DNA from: Candidatus Bathyarchaeota archaeon
GTDB lineage: Archaea > Thermoproteota > Bathyarchaeia > Bathyarchaeales > Bathycorpusculaceae
Reading direction: 5' to 3'
DNA: 41,560 nucleotides
NCBI GenBank assembly: GCA_003165195.1
Contig: PLSP01000059.1
Coordinates: forward strand, 3,854 to 45,413
Made by a program: the position numbers and the translations under genes. How positions within the stretch are numbered: the first letter of the stretch is position 1; every line of letters begins with the position of its first letter. Below the pieces are notes generated by a model. It made no database searches, was not told where the DNA came from, and worked only from the letters and a program-made list of their open reading frames with translations. Shown one piece after another: positions 18,332 through 26,280 of the stretch.

Positions 18332-19125
18332 TATGCACTCGCTCCTTTACCGTACAGCTTATTTAATTCTTCAATTGAACCGCATGTCCAAAGCGTTAAT
18401 CTTCCAGGATGAGTTCCAGGAGCCAACATTTCAGTGTTCAAGTTAGCGACGGTAGTTACCTGGACACCGGGGACGTTACTTGCGGCGTTTATTAAGCCCT
18501 TACCATCCACAACTACGATGAGTGGCCCAACGGCTTGCTTCATTTTTCTGCCTCTATGTTTGCCTTTTCCAGCACGGACTTTTCGGCTGTTCCGCACTCG
18601 GGTAATGTCCTCGTTTACTCCTAAGCTTGTGAGTATTTCTTCAACCTCTTTTGCCTTGGTTATGCCTTCAATTGCGTCGTCAACAATCAATGGTATATCA
18701 ACGACTTTATCAATAGCGTGCCCGCGCGAAGCCACGGTTTCTTTCCGAGCTGTGGCTGCAATAGCAGAGAATAATGCAAGTTTAGCTTCTTTCTTTGGAA
18801 TGTTCTTGAGGATTTTCTTTTCAGCTTTTGGCGGATGAGGCTGTCTTCCTTTAACGGTGCTTGGAGCAAAAGCTGCTCTTCCACTGCCGCCTTTAATTCG
18901 TGGAACTCTTGCGGTTGCGCTGCCTGTTCCTCGTGACTCTGCAGTTGTTCGTTTTCCAGCCATTGGGTCTCTGCCTTGCGGTTGAAGCCTACTGGACTGG
19001 ATGTGAAGCACTGCACGTTTTATAACGTCTGGTCTTAGTGGTGTTGAGAACACGTTTGGAAGGGTGACGTTTCCCTTGGATGTGCCTTGTAAATCAAAGA
19101 TTTTTGCGGTTTTTTGTTCTGGCAT
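18331..19125 (-). CDS. rpl4: 50S ribosomal protein L4 (L1e-type)
   Basis: VTLPNVFSTPLRPDVIKRAVLHIQSSRLQPQGRDPMAGKRTTAESRGTGSATARVPRIKG. Confidence 0.96.
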   Translation of the reverse strand: MPEQKTAKIFDLQGTSKGNVTLPNVFSTPLRPDVIKRAVLHIQSSRLQPQGRDPMAGKRTTAESRGTGSATARVPRIKGGSGRAAFAPSTVKGRQPHPPKAEKKILKNIPKKEAKLALFSAIAATARKETVASRGHAIDKVVDIPLIVDDAIEGITKAKEVEEILTSLGVNEDITRVRNSRKVRAGKGKHRGRKMKQAVGPLIVVVDGKGLINAASNVPGVQVTTVANLNTEMLAPGTHPGRLTLWTCGSIEELNKLYGKGASA

Positions 19126-19139
19126 AGCTTTTCAACCTT

Positions 19140-20180
19140 TTATTTTCCCTGCGGAGATTCCAGTGATATATAGGTTACTTGTGGCGGAACTTCTGGAACT
19201 TCTGTTGGTGGACGAGCTGGAACGCGGAGGCGAATTTGGCGTTTTTCTGTTCCTGGGATGCTGCCTTCGATTAGTATGTAGGGTCCTTTTATTTCGCCGT
19301 ATCTTATGTATCCGCCTTTGACGGTTACTTCTTTGCCGTCTTTGCCGATTTTGAGGATACGTTTGTTGAATTCGATGCGTTGGTGATAACCCATTTGACC
19401 TGCTCTTGGAATAGAGTACATTAAGTGGTGTGGATTCCATGGACCTAAGGTGGCGATGCCGCGTTTAGTTTTTCTGCCCTTATGTTGCAGGCAAGTTACG
19501 CCCCAACGTTTAACTGGACCTTGGAAGCCTTTTCCAACAGTAATTCCGGCAATATCAATGTACTGCCCATCTTTGAATACTTCTTCAGGCGCTACCGTTT
19601 TGCCTAGAAGCTGCTGGGCATATTCAAATTGCTGCTGAATTGTGCCGCCGCCGATTTGGATTTCGCAGCTCTCCGGCTTCTTCTTTGAGAGGCTGGTTTG
19701 ACTCGGCTGGGTGGCTACGATAACTCGGACGATGGCTGTTACTGGAAGCGTTTCCTGGACTTTTTCAAGCATGGCTTCGGTGTTAAAGCTTTCTGGAAGA
19801 ACCAACAGGCGATCCAGGATTGCCGGCGGGTCTTTCATCCATGCTTCAGTGAGGTTTTTGAGTCCATATGGTGTTTTGGTGTAAGTTCTAATGCCACATA
19901 CAAGAATTGGTGGCGTTTCTAGTATGGTTGCTGCCCGCATGATTTCTTTGCCAAAGTTTGGTGAACGTTTCCTGTCTTCAATGGCAAAGACGTAGGTCAT
20001 GCCTGCTTTGTAAGCTGAGAAACCTAAAAGCTTTGGAGAATCAGATTTGATTCCTGGCCAGTATCTGATTCGTGCTGTTGGTTTTTTAGCACGATGCCTA
20101 GGTAAATAAGCTAATGAACCATGTTTTGGAGCGTGAGTTTTACGATGTCCCATAGTCTTTCCGCTTCGCGCCTTTAGCAA
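19140..20180 (-). CDS. rpl3: 50S ribosomal protein L3
   Basis: MGHRKTHAPKHGSLAYLPRHRAKKPTARIRYWP...DIAGITVGKGFQGPVKRWGVTCLQHKGRKTKRGIATLGPWNPHH; the initiator may be the internal Met before GHRKTHAPK. Confidence 0.96.
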   Translation of the reverse strand: MLKARSGKTMGHRKTHAPKHGSLAYLPRHRAKKPTARIRYWPGIKSDSPKLLGFSAYKAGMTYVFAIEDRKRSPNFGKEIMRAATILETPPILVCGIRTYTKTPYGLKNLTEAWMKDPPAILDRLLVLPESFNTEAMLEKVQETLPVTAIVRVIVATQPSQTSLSKKKPESCEIQIGGGTIQQQFEYAQQLLGKTVAPEEVFKDGQYIDIAGITVGKGFQGPVKRWGVTCLQHKGRKTKRGIATLGPWNPHHLMYSIPRAGQMGYHQRIEFNKRILKIGKDGKEVTVKGGYIRYGEIKGPYILIEGSIPGTEKRQIRLRVPARPPTEVPEVPPQVTYISLESPQGK

Positions 20181-20371
20181 ATAGAACTAGAAGTTATAAA
20201 TGTTACCGTTAAAAACAAAAAACAGATTGCGTCCCTTTAGAAAATCGTCGAGGCATTTTTTTGGAGAAACAAGCAGATCTTTCGTGTTGCTATTTGGTTT
20301 TGGGAAGACATTTGAGACTGCTTTGGGCCGTTTCTTTTTTTGCAAGCGAGGTTTGTTGTTTAGGATTGGTA

Positions 20372-20411
20372 TTTACCTATTGAAGTTTAATGTAAAGAGT
20401 AGACCCCTCCC
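20372..20411 (+). repeat. Hairpin/poly-pyrimidine repeat R1
   Basis: TTTACCTATTGAAGTTTAATGTAAAGAGTAGACCCCTCCC. Confidence 0.9.
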
Positions 20412-20452
20412 TTCCTATACCCTCTCTAAAGAGGCTGGTTTGGATTCATCTT

Positions 20453-20494
20453 TTTGGCTATAGAAATTTTGTGCAAATAGTAGACCCCTATCCC
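20453..20494 (+). repeat. Hairpin/poly-pyrimidine repeat R2 (TTTGG subtype)
   Basis: TTTGGCTATAGAAATTTTGTGCAAATAGTAGACCCCTATCCC. Confidence 0.9.
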
Positions 20495-20555
20495 TTCTAC
20501 CTTCCATCTAAGGTGTCAAGTTAGTAACATTTGGTTTCTGAACTGTCAGACCCAA

Positions 20556-20599
20556 TTTTACCTAAAGAAACTTGTAGTAAAATTGAGACCCCTATCCCC
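20556..20599 (+). repeat. Hairpin/poly-pyrimidine repeat R3
   Basis: TTTTACCTAAAGAAACTTGTAGTAAAATTGAGACCCCTATCCCC. Confidence 0.85.
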
Positions 20600-20645
20600 T
20601 CGGCATTCCGCTTGCGTGGGTTAAAGGGCGATGTTTTGAACGCCT

Positions 20646-20690
20646 TTTTACCTATTGAAGTTTGATGTAAATAGTAGGCCCCTCCCCCCT
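20646..20690 (+). repeat. Hairpin/poly-pyrimidine repeat R4
   Basis: TTTTACCTATTGAAGTTTGATGTAAATAGTAGGCCCCTCCCCCCT. Confidence 0.9.
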
Positions 20691-20727
20691 CCTACCTTCT
20701 TTGGGAGAACAGCAGGCTTCAACCATA

Positions 20728-20770
20728 TTTACCTATAGAACTTTGATGTAAATACTAGACCCTTGCCCTC
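20728..20770 (+). repeat. Hairpin/poly-pyrimidine repeat R5
   Basis: TTTACCTATAGAACTTTGATGTAAATACTAGACCCTTGCCCTC. Confidence 0.9.
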
Positions 20771-20791
20771 CTAAGACAGGTTGTTAGAACA

Positions 20792-20835
20792 TTTTACCTA
20801 CGAAAAGTTGATGTAAAATGTAGACCCCTCCTCCT
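20792..20835 (+). repeat. Hairpin/poly-pyrimidine repeat R6
   Basis: TTTTACCTACGAAAAGTTGATGTAAAATGTAGACCCCTCCTCCT. Confidence 0.9.
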
Positions 20836-20983
20836 CTCCTATCCGTTCTGAATCACGTAATCTAATGTTTGAATTATCCAACAAGGAGTGCGCTCAGGTT
20901 TGCAGGTTAAGGCAAGCAGCCAAGCGATCGAGAATCACATCTGGAAAACGTTTTTACTGAGCAACCGCAACACATGTATGCAA

Positions 20984-21105
20984 GCCGGGGTGGCGGAGTG
21001 GTTAACGCGCCAGCCTCGAGATCTAACAAAAGAGGGCTAAGCCAAAAGGCAAGTTAGCTGGTGGGCCTAGTGCTCGCAGGGGTTCGAATCCCTTCCCCGG
21101 CGCCA
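20984..21105 (+). tRNA. tRNA-Ser(CGA), intron-containing, with encoded CCA
   Basis: Acceptor GCCGGGG/CCCCGGC plus G and CCA; anticodon stem CCAGC/GCTGG with CTCGAG-intron(~35 nt, ~21021-21055)-A; class II variable arm GGGC-CTAGT-GCTC; T-arm AGGGG-TTCGAAT-CCCTT. Confidence 0.9.
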
Positions 21106-21150
21106 AAAATAATATTGAAAGAGCTTTGGCTATTTATTGGATTAAGAATA

Positions 21151-21285
21151 AGGTTTGCTGAGACTCTTGGAAAATTTCTTCGGGTAAAAAGAAATGCAAT
21201 TTTTTGCTGTTACAACTATTGCTACTTCGATAATTTAGCCAAAAAAACTTCTCAGCATCCTCTTGTCTTCTTTGCAAAAAAAATA
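21151..21285 (+). repeat. Diverged direct repeat, copy 1 (downstream of propeller paralog 1)
   Basis: AGGTTTGCTGAGACTCTTGGAAAATTTCTTCGGGTAAAAAGAAATGCAA... resembles 25855-25980. Confidence 0.7.
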
Positions 21286-21327
21286 AAAAAGGAAAGAAAT
21301 GGTTTTTCCATTTTTTTCTTGTTTTAC

Positions 21328-24234
21328 TTATGGTTTTCTTCTGAGCATCAATATTGTTGCTGCGCCGACTACGATGATCACAACTATTATGGCGGCTATT
21401 CCTGCAAAGATGGCATTGTTTGTGTTTGCTAGGTTAGCGGGTGCTTGAGTTATTGCTGGTGTTGCCGCTGCCGCTGGGTCAACTGCGAAGCTTGTTTCAG
21501 CCGATGATGGCCAGTAACCATTGGTGCCTGCGAACACTGCGTAGACTGTGTAGTTGCCTGCAATGTCTGGCTTCCAGTTCAAGCTGTATGAGCCTGTGGA
21601 GTCAGTTGTGGTGGTGCCGATTTGTCGGGTGTTGCCGTTGGAGTCTGTGACGGATATTTGGACTGTTACGCCTGTGAAGTTAGTTGGCATTGCCTGCTGC
21701 TGGTAGACATATCCCATCCAGTCCCGCATGTTTGCGTCAGATGATACTGGTACTCCGTTGGGGAAGTCAGCTTTCTGTTCAGTTTGTTGTGTGCCTGCTG
21801 AGATATCAATTACTTTGCCGTTGATTGTCACGCCTTGTCCATACGTGAGGTCTGCGTTTGGTGCGTTAATTGTTGTTTGGCTTGGTCCTCTTCCAATAAC
21901 GTAGATTTGTTGGTCGTAACTGTTGAAGAAGGTTGCATAGCCATCTGAGATTGCATAGGCCATTGTTCCGAACTCGGTTGTGTAGGCTGCTAGTGTATAT
22001 ATTTCTTGACCAGTGGTTGCGTTTATTGCTCGTGTCATTGCGCCTTTGTAGATTGGAGTTTCAATCGTGTGCTCTGAGGATACTATGTATACTACGCCGT
22101 TGCCGATGGCATTGATGAGTGATGGATAGTTACCGGGGCATTCAAAGTTACTGTTTGTGCTGTTGCCTTCTCCGCCGTTGCCGTATGTCCATAAGAGATT
22201 GCCTGTTTTTGTGTCGTAGCAGTAGCAGGTACCACCGTATTGCATTGTGTAGAGTTTCCCGTAAGCGAAGGTGTTGGAGATGCTGCCTGATGATGGGCTT
22301 CCGTAATAGTCCATTGCGGTTTGTTCTGGAGTTGGACCCCAAAGTTTCTGGCCGGTGTCCAAACTGTATCCTACGAAATTCATTGTTTCCCTAATGTTTT
22401 CAACGAAGACGCGGTTTACCGGGTCCACTCCGGCTTCTAGCACTGTGAGGTTGCCTGCTGGTGGCTGATACGTCTGCATCCAGGTAATGTTTCCATACGT
22501 GCCAGGTTTTAGGCTGACTGCGAAGTATGTGTATGGTGTCCAACTATCGGATCCCATGAATGTTGCGCCTTGTCCGGGTAATGTGCCGTTGTAGCAGAGC
22601 ATCGTATCGTTGAAGTAGCATTGAACAATGGTAACTGGATTTGCTCCTTGACCAAATGTAGTGACGACTCCGGCGGTGTTCGTTGTTAAAGTTTGGGCGC
22701 CCATGGTGTTGAGCCAGGGTATCGATACGTTCCAGTCGAATCTTGTGTGGGCATCTGCTAGGTTCCATACTGATGCATTGATTGCTGCTGTGATTGCTGT
22801 GTAGTTTGTGATTGTGGTTGTGCTGACACCGTTTAAGGTGGAGGTCGTGCTTGCCGGACTGTAGGTGGGTGTGAAGTAGTAGTTGTAGCTGTAGCTGCTG
22901 GATCCACTTATTGGGGCGACACTGCTGGTATCTGGAGCCGGTGATAGACCTGTCCATGACCAAAGTTTAGTTGAATTCCATTCAGATAAAGTGTAACTTG
23001 GGGCAGCGGTTGTACCTCCGTTGGTTATGACGTATCTATATTGTTCGCCGTTCGGGCCGGTTACTCTTGTGAATCCTGTAGCTGATGGAACACCAGTTAC
23101 GTTGAATAGCCAGAACCCTGTATATGCGTCAAAAGCTTCTGCGAAGTTGCTTGTGAAGAGAATCGGTGGGTAGACTCCATGTTGGTTTTGGTCTTGAACA
23201 TCATATAGGTACGCAAAGGATATTGTGGGTACATAGCCTACTCCGTTAGACAAAGGCATGTTTGCAGCGTTATTGCTTTGCCATTTGATTTGTCCTGTTG
23301 ACAAATCAACGCAGGTGGTTGGTCCAGAGCTTACACCGGTGTATGAGACTGGCGGGTTGAAGATGAGCATTCCATCGATAATTATGGGGTTGGCATATCT
23401 TTCACTGTAAGCAGAACCCTCGAAATATGTGTCTCCTTGAGTGGGCAATCCGGTTTCTCCACCAACAACTCCTCCGCCCTGAATTGGCTTTGTCCACATT
23501 ATGTGTCCGGTGAGTGGTCCAACACAGTCTGATGGATTAATTATTTCACCGTTACCTCCGGCATTGTAGCTTACCGCTAAGCCTCCGAAGCCTGCTGCGC
23601 CGTTACCCATCCAGTTTGAACCCACTGTAAACCAAAATGAGTTTTCACCGAAGATAGGCCGTGTCCAGTATTGGCTTGGCAATGGAGCTTCTGGGTAGAA
23701 GGGAACTGGTGATTGCTGAACAGTTAAGGTTGTTGTCGCTGATGCAGTCGAATAGCTGTCGTTAATGTATGCTGAGCGTGGATCCATGTTGCTGGTTGTC
23801 ATGGTTTGCCCTGGAAAGTTGAATGTAACGGTGTATGTATCTGGAGTGGTGGGATACCAAGTGTAGCCTTTGCTAGAGGTTGTGTCTGTAATTGTTGCAA
23901 ATGTTTGCTGGAAAACTACCGTCCCGTTGGATCCGGTGATTGTGAGTTGATAGTTTTGGAATCGGTAGCTGTTGGTGACTGCTGCGTAATAGCTTTCACC
24001 TGGGAATTGCCCGTAGACTCGGTTGAGCCACATGTAAATTAGTGCAGGTTGACCTACGCCTACGGTGGTTGGTAGGGCGGCGACGTAAGCGTTGGTTGGA
24101 ATGTTAATTCCCGGATTGTGCGCACTAGCCTGCGGAACTAGAGTCATTGAAGCTGCGATTGAAGTTAGCAAAAGAGCTGCAATCAAAATAGCGTATGCAT
24201 TGTTCCTATTTAGATTTAGGTTAATGTTTGACAT
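21328..24234 (-). CDS. Secreted, C-terminally membrane-anchored PQQ-like beta-propeller protein with Ig-like domain (paralog 1)
   Basis: 968 aa; signal peptide; GNLLWTYGNGGEGN and VDLSTGQIKWQS propeller-type repeats; GSYSLNWKPDIAGNYTVYAVFAG Ig-like; C-terminal TM plus RRKP. Confidence 0.85.
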   Translation of the reverse strand: MSNINLNLNRNNAYAILIAALLLTSIAASMTLVPQASAHNPGINIPTNAYVAALPTTVGVGQPALIYMWLNRVYGQFPGESYYAAVTNSYRFQNYQLTITGSNGTVVFQQTFATITDTTSSKGYTWYPTTPDTYTVTFNFPGQTMTTSNMDPRSAYINDSYSTASATTTLTVQQSPVPFYPEAPLPSQYWTRPIFGENSFWFTVGSNWMGNGAAGFGGLAVSYNAGGNGEIINPSDCVGPLTGHIMWTKPIQGGGVVGGETGLPTQGDTYFEGSAYSERYANPIIIDGMLIFNPPVSYTGVSSGPTTCVDLSTGQIKWQSNNAANMPLSNGVGYVPTISFAYLYDVQDQNQHGVYPPILFTSNFAEAFDAYTGFWLFNVTGVPSATGFTRVTGPNGEQYRYVITNGGTTAAPSYTLSEWNSTKLWSWTGLSPAPDTSSVAPISGSSSYSYNYYFTPTYSPASTTSTLNGVSTTTITNYTAITAAINASVWNLADAHTRFDWNVSIPWLNTMGAQTLTTNTAGVVTTFGQGANPVTIVQCYFNDTMLCYNGTLPGQGATFMGSDSWTPYTYFAVSLKPGTYGNITWMQTYQPPAGNLTVLEAGVDPVNRVFVENIRETMNFVGYSLDTGQKLWGPTPEQTAMDYYGSPSSGSISNTFAYGKLYTMQYGGTCYCYDTKTGNLLWTYGNGGEGNSTNSNFECPGNYPSLINAIGNGVVYIVSSEHTIETPIYKGAMTRAINATTGQEIYTLAAYTTEFGTMAYAISDGYATFFNSYDQQIYVIGRGPSQTTINAPNADLTYGQGVTINGKVIDISAGTQQTEQKADFPNGVPVSSDANMRDWMGYVYQQQAMPTNFTGVTVQISVTDSNGNTRQIGTTTTDSTGSYSLNWKPDIAGNYTVYAVFAGTNGYWPSSAETSFAVDPAAAATPAITQAPANLANTNNAIFAGIAAIIVVIIVVGAATILMLRRKP

Positions 24235-24807
24235 TTTTCTTTCTCTCTCCTAAGTCGATGGTGAGCGATTCAACCGCTTGCTTATTTAAAACTTCTCTAA
24301 ATCGCAACCTTCCATCGTTCAAAGTTTCTTTTCTAATGTTATTTTGGCGAATTTAGCTGTTGAATGGCACCTTCTATTTCTTAGAGATTATCAACTCAAA
24401 TATTTTCTTTGCAATTGGAGCTCTTCAAACGCGCATAACAACTATGTTGACTTACATTACCTTACTGATAATTGAGTTAGGTTACAAGCCTAACCTAAAA
24501 TGCATCAGCATTTTTCAGTCCATTACCCGCTCAGAACTTTGATGCCCACGGCTGAAACGGACTAAATCAGAGTTTCTAATCTTGGAACTCAGGTAGAAAG
24601 AAGAAAGAATCGCAGGAGTACGGCCTAATTAAAAAAACCATGGGAACAATTCCTATAAACATAGCATTGCACCCGTCCGGAGCTTATTTGACAAAAGCCG
24701 TTCTTCCATGTTTTTTGAGAACCACATCGGACACTTTAGTATAATTTCCCTCTCGATTCTTTATTCCCGACAAGTTAGGAAAAAACCGTCCGCATTAGGG
24801 CAGTTAA

Positions 24808-24903
24808 CTATTCTTCAGCTAATTTTTCAATCTCCAGCCAATCTCTCTGAGAGGCAAAAAGGTGGAAAGTAGCTGCGGAGAAACAAGTCAATGGTTTCAT
24901 CAT
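24808..24903 (-). CDS. Possible 31-aa small ORF
   Basis: Reverse strand reads MMKPLTCFSAATFHLFASQRDWLEIEKLAEE*; AAGGTG-like sequence upstream; may be a gene remnant. Confidence 0.2.
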   Translation of the reverse strand: MMKPLTCFSAATFHLFASQRDWLEIEKLAEE

Positions 24904-24920
24904 CAACACCTTGAGGATAT

Positions 24921-24941
24921 GAATCCCTTCCCCGGCGCCAA
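24921..24941 (+). other. Exact 21-nt copy of the tRNA-Ser 3' end (candidate att site)
   Basis: GAATCCCTTCCCCGGCGCCAA identical to the tRNA-Ser 3' end around 21086-21106, same orientation. Confidence 0.8.
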
Positions 24942-24943
24942 CT

Positions 24944-25531
24944 TCAATTTAACGCTTTCACCATTGCATTGCCCAGTTGCCTTGCGGTTTCTATGCCTTC
25001 CTGGTCGTTTAGGACCTCGCCAATTTCTCTTCCTATTGCGTAAACTCTTCCGCCGCTTGGAATTGCCACTCCGAGGGCTGTTAGAAAGGTCATCATTTGA
25101 TTGCAGGTGCTGGAAACTCCCGACCTTCGAGCTACCGCAATTGCGCCGCCAACTTTACCGATAAAATCCTGCCTTTTGCGCGCAAGCGCCAAGAAACCTA
25201 CACGGTCAATGAAGGTTTTCATTTGTGCTGTTACGCCTTGGAAATAGGAGGGGCTGGCCAAAATGATGCTGTCTGAGTTGGTTACTTCTTCGTAGAGGGC
25301 TTGTCCATCATCCACTATAACGCATTTTCCAGTTTTAAAGCAGGCCATACAGGCATTACAGGGCTCAAGATGAAAATCGGAAAGGCGAATCAACTTAGTT
25401 TCGGCACCGTTCAATTTTGCAGCCTTCAAAGCTTCACCCAAAATCAAGTCGGTGTTTCCTTCTGCTCTTGGGCTACCGCTCACACCTAAAACACGCAATT
25501 GCTTAGTCCTCATTAATTCTCTGTTAAGCAT
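24944..25531 (-). CDS. NADPH-dependent FMN reductase / iron-sulfur flavoprotein family
   Basis: LRVLGVSGSPRAEGNTDLILGEAL...EPCNACMACFKTGKCVIVDD...DSIILASPSYFQGVTAQMKTFIDR. Confidence 0.92.
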   Translation of the reverse strand: MLNRELMRTKQLRVLGVSGSPRAEGNTDLILGEALKAAKLNGAETKLIRLSDFHLEPCNACMACFKTGKCVIVDDGQALYEEVTNSDSIILASPSYFQGVTAQMKTFIDRVGFLALARKRQDFIGKVGGAIAVARRSGVSSTCNQMMTFLTALGVAIPSGGRVYAIGREIGEVLNDQEGIETARQLGNAMVKALN

Positions 25532-25681
25532 AGGCTAATAAACATTCTAAAGCCGAAAACCCCAAAGCTGATCCATCTGCTTATGAAGGCTCGTTGACAC
25601 TTTCATGATAAGTTGAGGCTAATCCTATGCAACATTAAATCAATCGAATGAAGACTATTCGGCTATTAGCACTTTAGTCGG

Positions 25682-25807
25682 TTATTTTTTTTGTTTGTAG
25701 TAGCAGGGCAGCCAGGGACATATCGGCTCCGCCTGTTCTGAGCGTATGCACATTTTACAGTTTTTCTTACACTCTGGGTAACAATTATTGTGCTTTTCCT
25801 CTTGCAT
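25682..25807 (-). CDS. Candidate 41-aa cysteine-rich microprotein
   Basis: Reverse strand ATG...TAA encodes MQEEKHNNCYPECKKNCKMCIRSEQAEPICPWLPCYYKQKK; six Cys; below the ORF-track length cutoff. Confidence 0.45.
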   Translation of the reverse strand: MQEEKHNNCYPECKKNCKMCIRSEQAEPICPWLPCYYKQKK

Positions 25808-25854
25808 TTTGCAGTCCTACCGCGCTAAAGTCTTGATTTTCTTTAGTAATGAAA

Positions 25855-25980
25855 GGGTTTGCTGAGGCTCTGGGAAAATTTCTTCAGGAGAAAAGAAATG
25901 CAAACTGTTGCTATCACAAACTATTGCTATTGAGTGATTTTAGCCAAAGCCCTCTCAGCCCCATGATGTCTCCTTTGCTA
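25855..25980 (+). repeat. Diverged direct repeat, copy 2 (upstream flank of propeller paralog 2's 3' end)
   Basis: AGGGTTTGCTGAGGCTCTGGGAAAATTTCTTCAGGAGAAAAGAAATGCAA... resembles 21151-21285. Confidence 0.7.
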
Positions 25981-26280
25981 AATATGTTTATTTTTAATAT
26001 TTTTTTTAATTTGTTTTATTCTCCTTAATTGATAGTAAATCTTTCAAGCATTTGTTTATTTTAAACTTTGTGAAAATAAATCGTTTTAACTTATAGAATT
26101 GCATTTGTTAATTAATAAAAGCAATTTTATAGACAAAGGAAGTGAACTTGTTACAAGATTAATAAAAAAATTCTGCAAGGTTTAGCAATTTCGTGCTCCT
26201 TGCCATAAGCCTATTTGAGCCTAATCGTTTCTAAAAATTCTTAATAACAAAAAAAAGAAAGGAAAGATTTGTTGTTTTTT

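Noticed and set aside
20200-20463. 87-aa + strand ORF upstream of L3
   Set aside because: Runs through repeats R1/R2, which recur in other frames elsewhere; not credible coding.
20372-20835. Calling the repeats a standard CRISPR array
   Set aside because: Repeats vary in sequence and length, spacing is irregular (~65-105 nt), copies are dispersed on both strands, and no cas gene is visible.
21061-21432. 123-aa + strand ORF
   Set aside because: Begins inside tRNA-Ser and ends within the antisense of the propeller gene.
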